From the NCBI GenBank assembly GCA_016931875.1, contig JAFGDX010000464.1, forward strand, positions 1 through 6,826: DNA of 6,826 nt, written 5' to 3'. Under the pieces are notes generated by a model, which searched no databases, was not told the origin of the DNA, and was given only the letters and a program-made list of their open reading frames with translations. Positions 1 to 6,233 of the stretch are shown here, piece after piece; the first letter of the stretch is position 1, and each line of letters begins with the position of its first letter. A program made the position numbers and the translations under genes. Source of the stretch: Prolixibacteraceae bacterium. Lineage in GTDB: Bacteria > Bacteroidota > Bacteroidia > Bacteroidales > Prolixibacteraceae.

Positions 1-693
1 AAAGTCATTAAAATTGGCTCCTGTTATTCCGTATGTATCTATTTTTTTACCGCCGGCTGTTACGGGTTTTGGTGCGGCATATTTATCGCTGCCGGTTTGT
101 TCAATCCAGTAAATTGTTCCGTGCAACGGGCCGTTGGTCCATTCTCCTTTTGCGTTAAAAGCATTGTCCCAGCCATAATCCTGCCAGTCGTCAATGGCAA
201 TCACTATGTCGAGGTCGCCGTCGTTTTCATAATCAACGTACCGCCATAAATTGAAACGTGGCTTTTTTACAATCGATTCATAAAAACTTTCGTTGAACAA
301 GGTATCCGGTTCATCAAAAAAAGTTTCAAAAAAACGGGGAAATGCCACCCCGGGCAGCATTACTTTGTACTTGCCGTTTGTATTTGAAATTTGCATGTTT
401 CGCTGGCTTTGGGCAAGTTTCACAGGCGGTGTAAATACGGGGGACTTTCCTCCGGTTTTATTTTCGAAAAACCAGATTCCGTTGAACGGGTGATCGGGGC
501 AGTTAACAAGCAAATCCAGGTCGCCGTCGTGGTCGTAATCAACAGGAAATGGCCATGCCCACAAACCAACTCCCAAATCGGTAATTAACCCGGGATGATT
601 GTATTTTATGCGAACCAGTTCTCCTACATTATCCTTTTGAGCAAAACCTGAATGAAAATTCAGGACAAAAATCAGAATAAAAATCCGTTTCAT
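1..693 (-). CDS. Secreted FG-GAP/VCBS repeat protein, N-terminal part (runs off the left edge)
   Basis: The reading frame is open from the ATG at 693 down to base 1 (231 codons), so the C-terminus lies outside the window. The first 19 residues are a signal peptide (Lys-Arg, hydrophobic FILIFVLNF, then SGFA|Q) with no lipobox Cys, so the protein should be exported to the periplasm or beyond. Two acidic calcium-loop motifs typical of FG-GAP/VCBS propeller blades are visible: DYDHDGDLD at residues 52-60 and DYENDGDLD at 154-162. A third blade may begin at the cut end (residues 227-231). Such proteins form beta-propellers that bind calcium and often glycans or partner proteins. No catalytic domain can be seen in this part. 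It follows the sialidase-like gene on the same strand but lies 110 bp beyond it, past a likely terminator, so it may have its own promoter. The family is confident; the specific role is unknown. Confidence 0.85.
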   Translation of the reverse strand, partial: MKRIFILIFVLNFHSGFAQKDNVGELVRIKYNHPGLITDLGVGLWAWPFPVDYDHDGDLDLLVNCPDHPFNGIWFFENKTGGKSPVFTPPVKLAQSQRNMQISNTNGKYKVMLPGVAFPRFFETFFDEPDTLFNESFYESIVKKPRFNLWRYVDYENDGDLDIVIAIDDWQDYGWDNAFNAKGEWTNGPLHGTIYWIEQTGSDKYAAPKPVTAGGKKIDTYGITGANFNDF

Positions 694-724
694 TATACAA
701 TCGTTTTTGGTAGTTGGTACAAAT

Positions 725-741
725 GCAAAAGCCGGTTTTGC
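725..741. promoter_or_regulatory. Inverted repeat upstream of the FG-GAP gene, possible operator
   Basis: The arms GCAAAA (725-730) and TTTTGC (736-741) are perfect complements around GCCGG. On the minus strand this reads GCAAAACCGGCTTTTGC, ending 32 bases before the FG-GAP start codon. An A-rich/CCGG/T-rich arrangement is loosely like LacI-family operators, and a LacI-family gene lies in the window. A 6-bp-arm repeat with a short spacer is expected by chance many times in a window this size, so only its position makes it interesting. Confidence 0.25.
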
Positions 742-764
742 TGATTTATGGCAGAACTGGCTTG

Positions 765-790
765 AAAAATAAACGCTAATGTTGCGTTTT
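765..790 (-). terminator. Likely rho-independent terminator of the aldolase-symporter-BNR operon
   Basis: On the minus strand the stem AAACGC (789-784) and GCGTTT (776-771) are perfect complements around a 7-base loop, followed by ATTTTT (770-765). The hairpin begins about 14 bases past the stop codon of the sialidase-like gene. The stem is only 6 bp, so termination may be partial and some read-through into the FG-GAP gene is possible. Confidence 0.55.
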
Positions 791-803
791 AAAAATTACT
801 TTG

Positions 804-1889
804 TCACCGGTTTGGCCACAAACCATTTGTCATTGCTTTTGTTTGCAGTTTTTCCGGATCGATCACTACATGTTTGATGAGTTTCCGGTTCCAGGTATAT
901 GTTATATGAACCAGCCCGTCGTTGGTTTGAATTACTGCCGGATAGGAATATTCTCCGTCTTTGTCCGGATCATTTTCCAGAAGCACAGCGGCTTTCCAGT
1001 TGATTCCGTCATCAGAAACAGCAAAATTTAAAATGTTTCGGTCGCCCCATGATTTTCCGGGATCCACGTTGTTGTAAACCAAAACAAACCTTCCGTCTTT
1101 CAGGGTTACGGCATCAATTCCTGAGTTGGGAATAGTTAAATCGAGAGGTTCGAGTTCTGTCCAGGTTCTGCCGTTATCATCCGACCAGGTGGTTATTATC
1201 TGCTTATTTCCGCTTCGGCACAGCGCCTGTAATTTTCCGTCAGGGTGAACCAGGATGGTAGGCTGAATAACCCTGTATTTTTTGCCGTCGTTTAAAGGTG
1301 GAGTGCGTTCCCATGTTTTGCCCCGGTCGGGGGTAATTTCCATGTGAATTTGCCAGCCATTGTCTTCGGTGCTTGAAGGGCAAAGCAAATCGCCGTTGGC
1401 CAACAAAACCGGTTTGTTTTTTATGGGGCCGGCAATTTCTTCGGGCAAGCGGATGCTTTGCGACCATGTCACCCCATTGTCTTTTGATATAACGTATTCG
1501 CCCCACCATGTTCTGGGATCCGGGCCATCTTTATAAAAAAGAAATATTTCATCTCCGTAATTAAACAGCACCGGGTTCCAGGTGGGGTAGCGCAGCGTTT
1601 TGTGCTGAACACCGTTGGCTACTTCAACAGGTGTTGTCCATTTTCCGTTTACAAAACGGCTTACCCAAATCCCAACATCCGGATTTTTTTCATGCGTTCC
1701 GCCAAACCAGGCAGCAATTAATCCACCTTCCATTTCTTCAATGGTTGATGCGTGGCAACTTGGAAACGAAACGTCTTCACTTTGATATATAAATTCTTCT
1801 TTTACAATGGCATCTTTACCGTTAAAAGGTTGTTGCGCGGAAAGACCGGTAACCATCAGAAGTGTAATAAAAAATGCAAATGTTTTCAT
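804..1889 (-). CDS. Secreted sialidase-like BNR/Asp-box beta-propeller protein (BNR_2, COG4692-type)
   Basis: This is a 361-residue exported protein with a signal peptide of about 18 residues (MKTFAFFITLLMVTGLSA|QQ) and no lipobox. Four Asp-box turns mark the propeller blades: SKDNGVTW (135-142), TPDRGKTW (186-193), SDDNGRTW (236-243), and VSDDGINW (291-298, Val at position 1). The conserved SCHAST (44-49), WFGGTHE (61-67) and EYSYPA (313-318) blocks resemble the 'predicted neuraminidase' group (BNR_2 Pfam family) rather than classical GH33 enzymes, whose N-terminal FRIP motif is absent. Length fits a single six-bladed propeller with no accessory domain. By family it would release a terminal sugar from a glycan outside the cytoplasm, but sialidase activity is not proven for most of this group. 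Its ATG lies one base after the symporter stop (TGATATG), which implies translational coupling, and it is last in the operon. Family assignment is firm; the substrate is uncertain. Confidence 0.85.
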   Translation of the reverse strand: MKTFAFFITLLMVTGLSAQQPFNGKDAIVKEEFIYQSEDVSFPSCHASTIEEMEGGLIAAWFGGTHEKNPDVGIWVSRFVNGKWTTPVEVANGVQHKTLRYPTWNPVLFNYGDEIFLFYKDGPDPRTWWGEYVISKDNGVTWSQSIRLPEEIAGPIKNKPVLLANGDLLCPSSTEDNGWQIHMEITPDRGKTWERTPPLNDGKKYRVIQPTILVHPDGKLQALCRSGNKQIITTWSDDNGRTWTELEPLDLTIPNSGIDAVTLKDGRFVLVYNNVDPGKSWGDRNILNFAVSDDGINWKAAVLLENDPDKDGEYSYPAVIQTNDGLVHITYTWNRKLIKHVVIDPEKLQTKAMTNGLWPNR

Positions 1890-1890
1890 A

Positions 1891-3405
1891 TCAGGTATTT
1901 TTTTGAAAAGTTTTTTCCTCTCTTTTTCCTGAAAAGAGTTTCATTAGAATAAATCCAACAAAGAATATAACCAAAGTTCCGATAACGATGGTGAGATTGC
2001 TGTGAAACGGGCTTTTAAAGGCCAGCATTTTTTCGCTTGTAAAATAGAGCGGCGACAAACTCATCCAAATTATAACCAATGCTCCTGTAATTACGCCAAC
2101 AGCGGCATCGATGTTTCGAACTTTTTTTGAAAGAAATGCCAGCAGAAACAAACCAAGCATACCACCGCTGAATATGGAAGCGAGCGACCACCAGGCATCC
2201 AGAACACTTTCAACACCCACCAGCGACAGGGAAATGATAACGCCGAGCGCTCCAAAAATTATGGAAGAAATGTACAACACTTTCATTTCTGATTTTTCGT
2301 TGGTGTTTTTTTCAAAATAACGCTGGTAGTAGTCTGATAAAATAATGGTTGCGGTGCTGTTAATACTGGTTGAAACGGTACTCATTCCGGCAGCAAATAT
2401 TGCAGCAATCAGCAGCCCGGTAACTCCGCGCGGTAATCCGTTTACAATAAAATGCGGAAAGACTTTGTCGCCGGTGCCGGCAACTTTTAGTTCGGCAGGC
2501 AGTAAATCGGGCTGCGCGGTGTAGTATGAATAGAGTGCCGTTCCAATGTAAAAGAAAATTAACGAAACAGGCAGGTACAACAAGGCACCAAACATGGCGG
2601 ACGATTTTGCTTTTTTTACGGTGCTGGTGGTCATGTAACGCTGCACAAAATTTTGGTCAATACCATAATTTTGAAGGTTAATAAACAATCCGTAAATAAG
2701 CACAACCCAAAATGTAGATTCCGAAATGCTTGCACTAAAACTTCCCAGGCTGAATTTGTTGTTTGCGGCGGCAATTTCAAAAACCTGCGCCGGTCCCTCG
2801 GGCATCGAAAAGGATAGTATTGCCGCACATGCAATTGCGCCAACAACAAGAATAATTCCCTGAATGGCGTCAGTCCATACTACGGCCTGTATTCCGCCAA
2901 GCATGGAGTAGGCGGTAACCGCAATTCCGGTGACAATAATAATGGTTCTGATATTCCACCCAAACAAGGCATTTAACGGCAGTGCCAGCAATAAAAGAAT
3001 GGCGCCGGTTCGCATTAGCTGGGTTAAAATATAACAGAGCGATGCATAAATACGTGCCCATGTTCCAAATCTGACCTCCAGGTAATTGTATGCCGAAATA
3101 CTACCCAACCCGCGATACAGCGGAACAAAAAATTTCACGGCAAGAATGGCCGCCACCGGAATGGCAAAACTAAAAACAAGGGCATTCCAGTCGCTCATGT
3201 AGGCTTTTCCGGGCAAAGCCAGAAAACTAATGCTGCTGACAAATGTGGCAAAAATTGACATGCCCACTACCCACGATGGGAGTTTCCCGCCACCGGAAGT
3301 AAACTGGCTCGATGTTTTGTTGTTAAAATAAAAACTTGCGCCAAACAATACATTCCCAAGGGTTATAATAAGAAAAACAATCAGGTCGATTAGTGGCAGT
3401 TTCAT
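1891..3405 (-). CDS. Sodium:solute symporter (SSS family), probable acid-sugar or sialic acid importer
   Basis: This is a 504-residue inner-membrane transporter with about 13 hydrophobic helices (roughly 5-25, 46-66, 73-95, 118-147, 153-169, 175-199, 230-250, 268-293, 326-352, 375-396, 404-425, 432-453, 470-492), the usual SSS topology and length. Hallmarks are SMLGGIQAVVWTDAIQ (167-182) and the sodium-site helix AAIFAAGMSTVSTSINS (334-350), whose S342 and T343 fit the Na2 site together with A53 and V56 in the second hydrophobic segment. It should couple Na+ entry to uptake of a small solute. The substrate cannot be read from family alone, but its place between an NAL/DapA-type aldolase and a sialidase-like protein suggests sialic acid or a similar acid sugar. 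R132 (QLMRTG) could bind a carboxylate. The gene starts one base after the aldolase stop (TAATATG) and ends one base before the BNR start. The C-terminus is a short basic cytoplasmic tail. Confidence 0.9.
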   Translation of the reverse strand: MKLPLIDLIVFLIITLGNVLFGASFYFNNKTSSQFTSGGGKLPSWVVGMSIFATFVSSISFLALPGKAYMSDWNALVFSFAIPVAAILAVKFFVPLYRGLGSISAYNYLEVRFGTWARIYASLCYILTQLMRTGAILLLLALPLNALFGWNIRTIIIVTGIAVTAYSMLGGIQAVVWTDAIQGIILVVGAIACAAILSFSMPEGPAQVFEIAAANNKFSLGSFSASISESTFWVVLIYGLFINLQNYGIDQNFVQRYMTTSTVKKAKSSAMFGALLYLPVSLIFFYIGTALYSYYTAQPDLLPAELKVAGTGDKVFPHFIVNGLPRGVTGLLIAAIFAAGMSTVSTSINSTATIILSDYYQRYFEKNTNEKSEMKVLYISSIIFGALGVIISLSLVGVESVLDAWWSLASIFSGGMLGLFLLAFLSKKVRNIDAAVGVITGALVIIWMSLSPLYFTSEKMLAFKSPFHSNLTIVIGTLVIFFVGFILMKLFSGKREEKTFQKNT

Positions 3406-3406
3406 A

Positions 3407-4354
3407 TTAGTTTTTCAATTTTAGGGTGCGCATTTCTGCCTGAATTTCGGCGAAAGTTGTATTCAATTCCTTTATATTATGTTCCATTTGTTCATGTTCA
3501 CTTTTTCCGAATCGCTGAAAGGGTTGGGCAACAAAATCGTTGCATATTCCCAGCACCGACAGCGCGCTTTTAATACTTTTTATATATTTTGAATTATCGG
3601 CACCAATATTATATATTTTTTTCTCAATTTGAATAACAATGTCTCGCAAGCGTTCTATTTTCCGCAAATCATTTGCCAAGGCAGCTTCATAAAGCTCAAC
3701 AAAAACACGGGGAAAAATATTGGCTCCGCCGGCAATGGCCCCTCTTCCTCCAAAAATCACCGTTTCGGGTATAAACAGCTCTGTTCCGCATATTACCGAA
3801 AAATCAGGTTCAGTCTTAAATTCTTCAATTAGCCCGTATAAATATCCCAAATCGCCCGAACTGTCCTTGATGCCTACAGCTCCAAGTTTCCTGGCCCGTT
3901 TCACGGTTTCCACCGATATGTGCATTTTTGTACAGCTGGGCATATTATACAGCAGGTAGGGCAGTGGTAATTTTGGTGCAAGATATTCAAGATAATCGCC
4001 AAATTCCTGTTGCGACATGGGCAGGTAATAGGGCGTAGAAACCACCAGCGCATCGGCACCTGCATTTTTTGAAACAGCTGCCATTTCAATCGATCCCGTA
4101 ACGCAGGTATCGGTAATACCCACCATCACCGGTATTCGTTTGTTAATAATGGCGCAGGCCATTTCAATAAACTCCTTGCGCAACTGGTAACTTAAACTGG
4201 TGGCTTCTCCGGTGGTGCCCAGCAAAAACAAACCATGAACGCCGCCCGAAATTAAATACTCAATCAATTGTTCCAATCCCTGCCCGTCAAGTTCATTTTC
4301 GTTTTTGAGCGGGGTAATTATAGGGGGAATTATTCCGCGTAAATGTAAGTGCAT
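3407..4354 (-). CDS. Dihydrodipicolinate synthase/N-acetylneuraminate lyase family aldolase
   Basis: This is a 315-residue class I (Schiff-base) pyruvate-type aldolase with a TIM-barrel fold, cytoplasmic. The family signatures are all present: the pyruvate carboxylate loop GTTGE (46-50), the catalytic Tyr136 in LLYNMPS (134-140), the Schiff-base Lys163 in GIKDSSG (161-167), and the GGRGAIAGGANIFP stretch (202-215). In DapA an Arg follows YNxPS and holds the semialdehyde carboxylate; here it is Cys141, arguing against lysine biosynthesis. Glu192 (CGTE) falls where sialic acid lyases use acidic residues to hold the sugar tail, judged by eye. A catabolic lyase acting on sialic acid or another 2-keto-3-deoxy sugar acid fits the neighbours best. 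It is the first gene of the operon, with its start at the divergent intergenic region. Helical, charged residues from about 285 extend the C-terminus slightly beyond a typical 290-300 residue member. The family is certain; the NanA-type activity is inference. Confidence 0.9.
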   Translation of the reverse strand: MHLHLRGIIPPIITPLKNENELDGQGLEQLIEYLISGGVHGLFLLGTTGEATSLSYQLRKEFIEMACAIINKRIPVMVGITDTCVTGSIEMAAVSKNAGADALVVSTPYYLPMSQQEFGDYLEYLAPKLPLPYLLYNMPSCTKMHISVETVKRARKLGAVGIKDSSGDLGYLYGLIEEFKTEPDFSVICGTELFIPETVIFGGRGAIAGGANIFPRVFVELYEAALANDLRKIERLRDIVIQIEKKIYNIGADNSKYIKSIKSALSVLGICNDFVAQPFQRFGKSEHEQMEHNIKELNTTFAEIQAEMRTLKLKN

Positions 4355-4392
4355 GTGCTATTTTGTTGATTTTGTTATGTTATTGTAACGAT

Positions 4393-4408
4393 TTTGGATG
4401 ATTCCAAA
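4393..4408. promoter_or_regulatory. Inverted repeat in the divergent promoter region, possible operator
   Basis: TTTGGA (4393-4398) and TCCAAA (4403-4408) are perfect complements around TGAT, and a further TTTGGA copy occurs at 4432-4437. The site lies 39 bases upstream of the aldolase start codon, where a regulator such as the neighbouring AraC protein could act. Short repeats like this occur by chance, so the case rests on position and the repeated half-site. Confidence 0.3.
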
Positions 4409-4476
4409 CCTTTAACACAAAGGAACAAGTATTTGGAGCGTATTGCTTCTTGTATATTGTTTTATTTACATTGAAT

Positions 4477-4511
4477 TTTGACTTAAATATCAAACAAACC
4501 TGTTATATTTA
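4477..4511 (+). promoter_or_regulatory. Possible Bacteroidota-type promoter of the AraC-family gene
   Basis: TTTG at 4477-4480 followed, after 23 bases, by TATATTTA at 4504-4511 approximates the Bacteroidota pattern TTTG ... TAnnTTTG, with one mismatch in the downstream element and a spacer at the long end of the range. Transcription would start near 4518, leaving a leader of about 20 bases before the GTG codon. No equally convincing promoter is seen on the minus strand for the aldolase operon. Confidence 0.35.
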
Positions 4512-4538
4512 CGTTTTTAAGGTTAAAAAATATTTACG

Positions 4539-5390
4539 GTGGAATTTGTATACGAGAAAATTTTTGTACCCAACAAACACTCATTTATTACGCGGCGCCT
4601 GAAAATGGATCCAAATTCGGAAAAGATCCATTCGCATAAAAATTTTGAGTTGAATTTGATTACTGCGGGATCAGGACGAAGAATTGTCGGAAACCATATT
4701 TCGAGTTATACCCCCGGAGATTTGGTTTTGCTGGGGCCCAATATTTCGCATTGCTGGGAAGTGCTCGAAACGGATGAAGGCATGGAACCGGAGTGTGTGG
4801 TCACCCATTTTTATGAAAATATTATCAGTTCCGATTTTTTTAATATCCCCGAACTGGAGGATGTGGTCGATTTGCTGAAAAAAGCCCACAGCGGAATCCT
4901 TTTTAAAGGCCCTAAAACCGAAAAGGTGGCCGCCTCACTCAACCGGATGGTAGAATTGAAGGGCCTGGAGAGATATATTCAGTTGTTAAAAGTATTTAAC
5001 CTGCTGCTAAAAATCGAAGACCGTGAATACCTGGCGCTCCCCTCGGCATTACCAAATACCTACGACAAAGATCGTGAGCAGATTGATAAAATTTATGAAT
5101 ATGTTTTTCAGAATGTACAGGAGGGAATAAATTTGAAAGATGCCGCAAAACTCGTGTATATGGAACCCAGTTCGTTTTGCCGTTATTTCAAAAAGAAAAC
5201 CAGCCAAACCTTTATGGAATATGTAAAAAGCGTGAGGATTGGAATTGCCGCCAAATTGCTCGCCGAAACCGATAAACCGGTTACACACATTTGTTATGAG
5301 TGCGGCTACAACAACCTGGCAAATTTTAACCACTATTTTAAGGTTATTATGAAAAAAACCCCCTCGGAATACCGGAAGGATTTTAAATAA
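4539..5390 (+). CDS. AraC-family transcriptional regulator with cupin-type sensor domain
   Basis: This is a 283-residue DNA-binding regulator. The N-terminal half (about 1-90) is an AraC-type cupin: IHSHKNFELNLI (30-41), a Gly-rich turn (44-51) and YTPGDLVLLGPNISH (57-71), the usual ligand-sensing fold. The C-terminal 100 residues (about 182-281) carry the paired helix-turn-helix domain: INLKDAAKLVYMEPSSFCRYFK (197-218) and the second helix set ending CGYNNLANFNHYFK (255-268) with the closing TPSEYRKDF. The start is GTG at 4539; an in-frame stop at 4524-4526 excludes anything further upstream, and the next ATG (residue 23) would cut into the cupin domain. The gene is transcribed away from the aldolase-symporter-BNR operon across 184 bp, the usual layout for a local activator, so it probably controls that operon in response to a pathway sugar. 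The ligand is not known. Confidence 0.92.
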   Translation: MEFVYEKIFVPNKHSFITRRLKMDPNSEKIHSHKNFELNLITAGSGRRIVGNHISSYTPGDLVLLGPNISHCWEVLETDEGMEPECVVTHFYENIISSDFFNIPELEDVVDLLKKAHSGILFKGPKTEKVAASLNRMVELKGLERYIQLLKVFNLLLKIEDREYLALPSALPNTYDKDREQIDKIYEYVFQNVQEGINLKDAAKLVYMEPSSFCRYFKKKTSQTFMEYVKSVRIGIAAKLLAETDKPVTHICYECGYNNLANFNHYFKVIMKKTPSEYRKDFK

Positions 5391-5405
5391 ATTACCTTCC
5401 TTTTT
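5374..5405 (+). terminator. Possible terminator overlapping the end of the AraC-family gene
   Basis: GGAAGG (5374-5379) pairs perfectly with CCTTCC (5395-5400) around a 15-base A/T-rich loop, followed at once by five T residues. The left arm lies inside the last codons of the gene and the stop codon is in the loop. The loop is long and the stem short, so this is a moderate call. Confidence 0.4.
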
Positions 5406-5623
5406 GCTGTGATGAAAAATATTATAACCTGATTAAATCCGGTAAAGTCAATATTATATTAGAAACAGCCAACAAAAGTGAGGCAAAAGTTTTTCATCTG
5501 CTGTTAATTTGATAGAATCCTGATTGAACTGCCGGGGTTTTAATTTTGGTAAACTCAGCGGTTAATAATATTTAATCGCAATTGAGGTACAACTGCAGCG
5601 TTCATCAGGTGAAACAATAGTAA

Positions 5624-5637
5624 ATTGAAATTTCAAT
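5624..5637. repeat. 14-bp perfect palindrome overlapping the DUF1349 start codon
   Basis: ATTGAAATTTCAAT reads the same on both strands, and its last two bases are the A and T of the ATG at 5636. A dimeric repressor bound here would block transcription or initiation. It is A/T-rich, and about one such palindrome could be expected by chance in a window of this size. The 245 bp before the gene (5391-5635) otherwise show no coding region or RNA gene that I can support. Confidence 0.35.
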
Positions 5638-6220
5638 GAATTTGTCAAATTTACAACATTACAAATGGTTGAATAAACCCGCCAGGTTTGAACTGACAGA
5701 TGATGTGCTGGTGATGGAAACCGAGCCCGGTACCGATTTGTGGCAACGTACACATTATGGGTTCAGAAACGATAACGCACCTGGATTTCTTACCGAAATA
5801 AAAGGAGATTTTACTTTTAGTGTAAAAACACAGTTTGCATACAATTTACTCTACGATCAGTGCGGTATTTTGCTGTACCAGAATAGTGAAAACTGGTTAA
5901 AAGTTTCGGTTGAATATGAAAATACAAATTTTGCCCGGCTGGGTTCTGTTGCAACAAATCTGGGATATTCCGACTGGGCAACCAGCGACATACCGGCTGA
6001 GGACACAGAAATGTGGTACCGGCTGAGCCGCAGGGGCCAGGACTTTTTGGTGGAAAATTCAGCCGATGGCATTCAATATAAACAAATGCGTATTTTACAC
6101 ATGCACCTATCATTCGAAATGGCGAGGGTTGGCGTTTACGCATGCAGTCCGCTGAAATCATCTTTCAAAGCTGTTTTTTCTGAATTTAAAATAAGTGCCT
6201 GTCAGTGGGCAGAACATTAG
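5636..6220 (+). CDS. DUF1349 family protein (concanavalin A-like fold, COG3506-type)
   Basis: This is a 194-residue protein without signal peptide or membrane segment, so presumably cytoplasmic. The core pattern of DUF1349 is clear: DQCGILLYQNSENWLKVSVE (74-93), a following strand pair around residues 99-115, WYRLSRRGQDFLVENSADG (127-145), and the C-terminal RVGVYACSP (164-172) with FKAVFSEFKI (177-186). The family adopts a jelly-roll lectin-like fold; the yeast member REE1 is linked to regulation of enolase, but no enzymatic activity or ligand is established for bacterial members. Length matches the family's usual 190-200 residues. The start ATG has no Shine-Dalgarno sequence and sits in a palindrome. 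It stands between two regulator genes on the same strand, 14 bp before a possible small ORF. A sugar-binding or accessory role in carbohydrate metabolism is plausible but unproven. Confidence 0.85.
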   Translation: MNLSNLQHYKWLNKPARFELTDDVLVMETEPGTDLWQRTHYGFRNDNAPGFLTEIKGDFTFSVKTQFAYNLLYDQCGILLYQNSENWLKVSVEYENTNFARLGSVATNLGYSDWATSDIPAEDTEMWYRLSRRGQDFLVENSADGIQYKQMRILHMHLSFEMARVGVYACSPLKSSFKAVFSEFKISACQWAEH

Positions 6221-6233
6221 AAGGATAGTGAAA

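Noticed and set aside
293..588. Two plus-strand open frames of about 65 codons
   Set aside because: They lie opposite the FG-GAP gene, whose minus-strand frame shows a signal peptide and two calcium-loop repeats.
1240..1509. Minus-strand open frame of 89 codons
   Set aside because: It is on the same strand as, but out of frame with, the BNR gene, which has clear Asp boxes across these positions.
3407..4354. Naming the aldolase dapA
   Set aside because: Cys141 replaces the DapA substrate-binding Arg and the operon context is catabolic.
5049..5333. Minus-strand open frame of 94 codons
   Set aside because: It is antisense to the helix-turn-helix half of the AraC-family gene and its hydrophobic look follows from the complementary codons.
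5464..5505. AACAGC ... GCTGTT inverted repeat between the AraC-family and DUF1349 genes
   Set aside because: The 30-base loop and 6-bp stem make it a weak structure, there is no T-run of note, and such pairs are frequent by chance.
5545..5574. TTTG-N18-AATATTTA upstream of the DUF1349 gene, considered as a promoter
   Set aside because: The downstream element has two mismatches to TAnnTTTG in a very A/T-rich stretch, so it is no better than background.
5817..6161. Minus-strand open frame of 114 codons
   Set aside because: It lies wholly opposite the DUF1349 gene, has a low-complexity Cys/Pro-rich product with no recognisable motif and no supporting start context; it is a shadow of the real gene.
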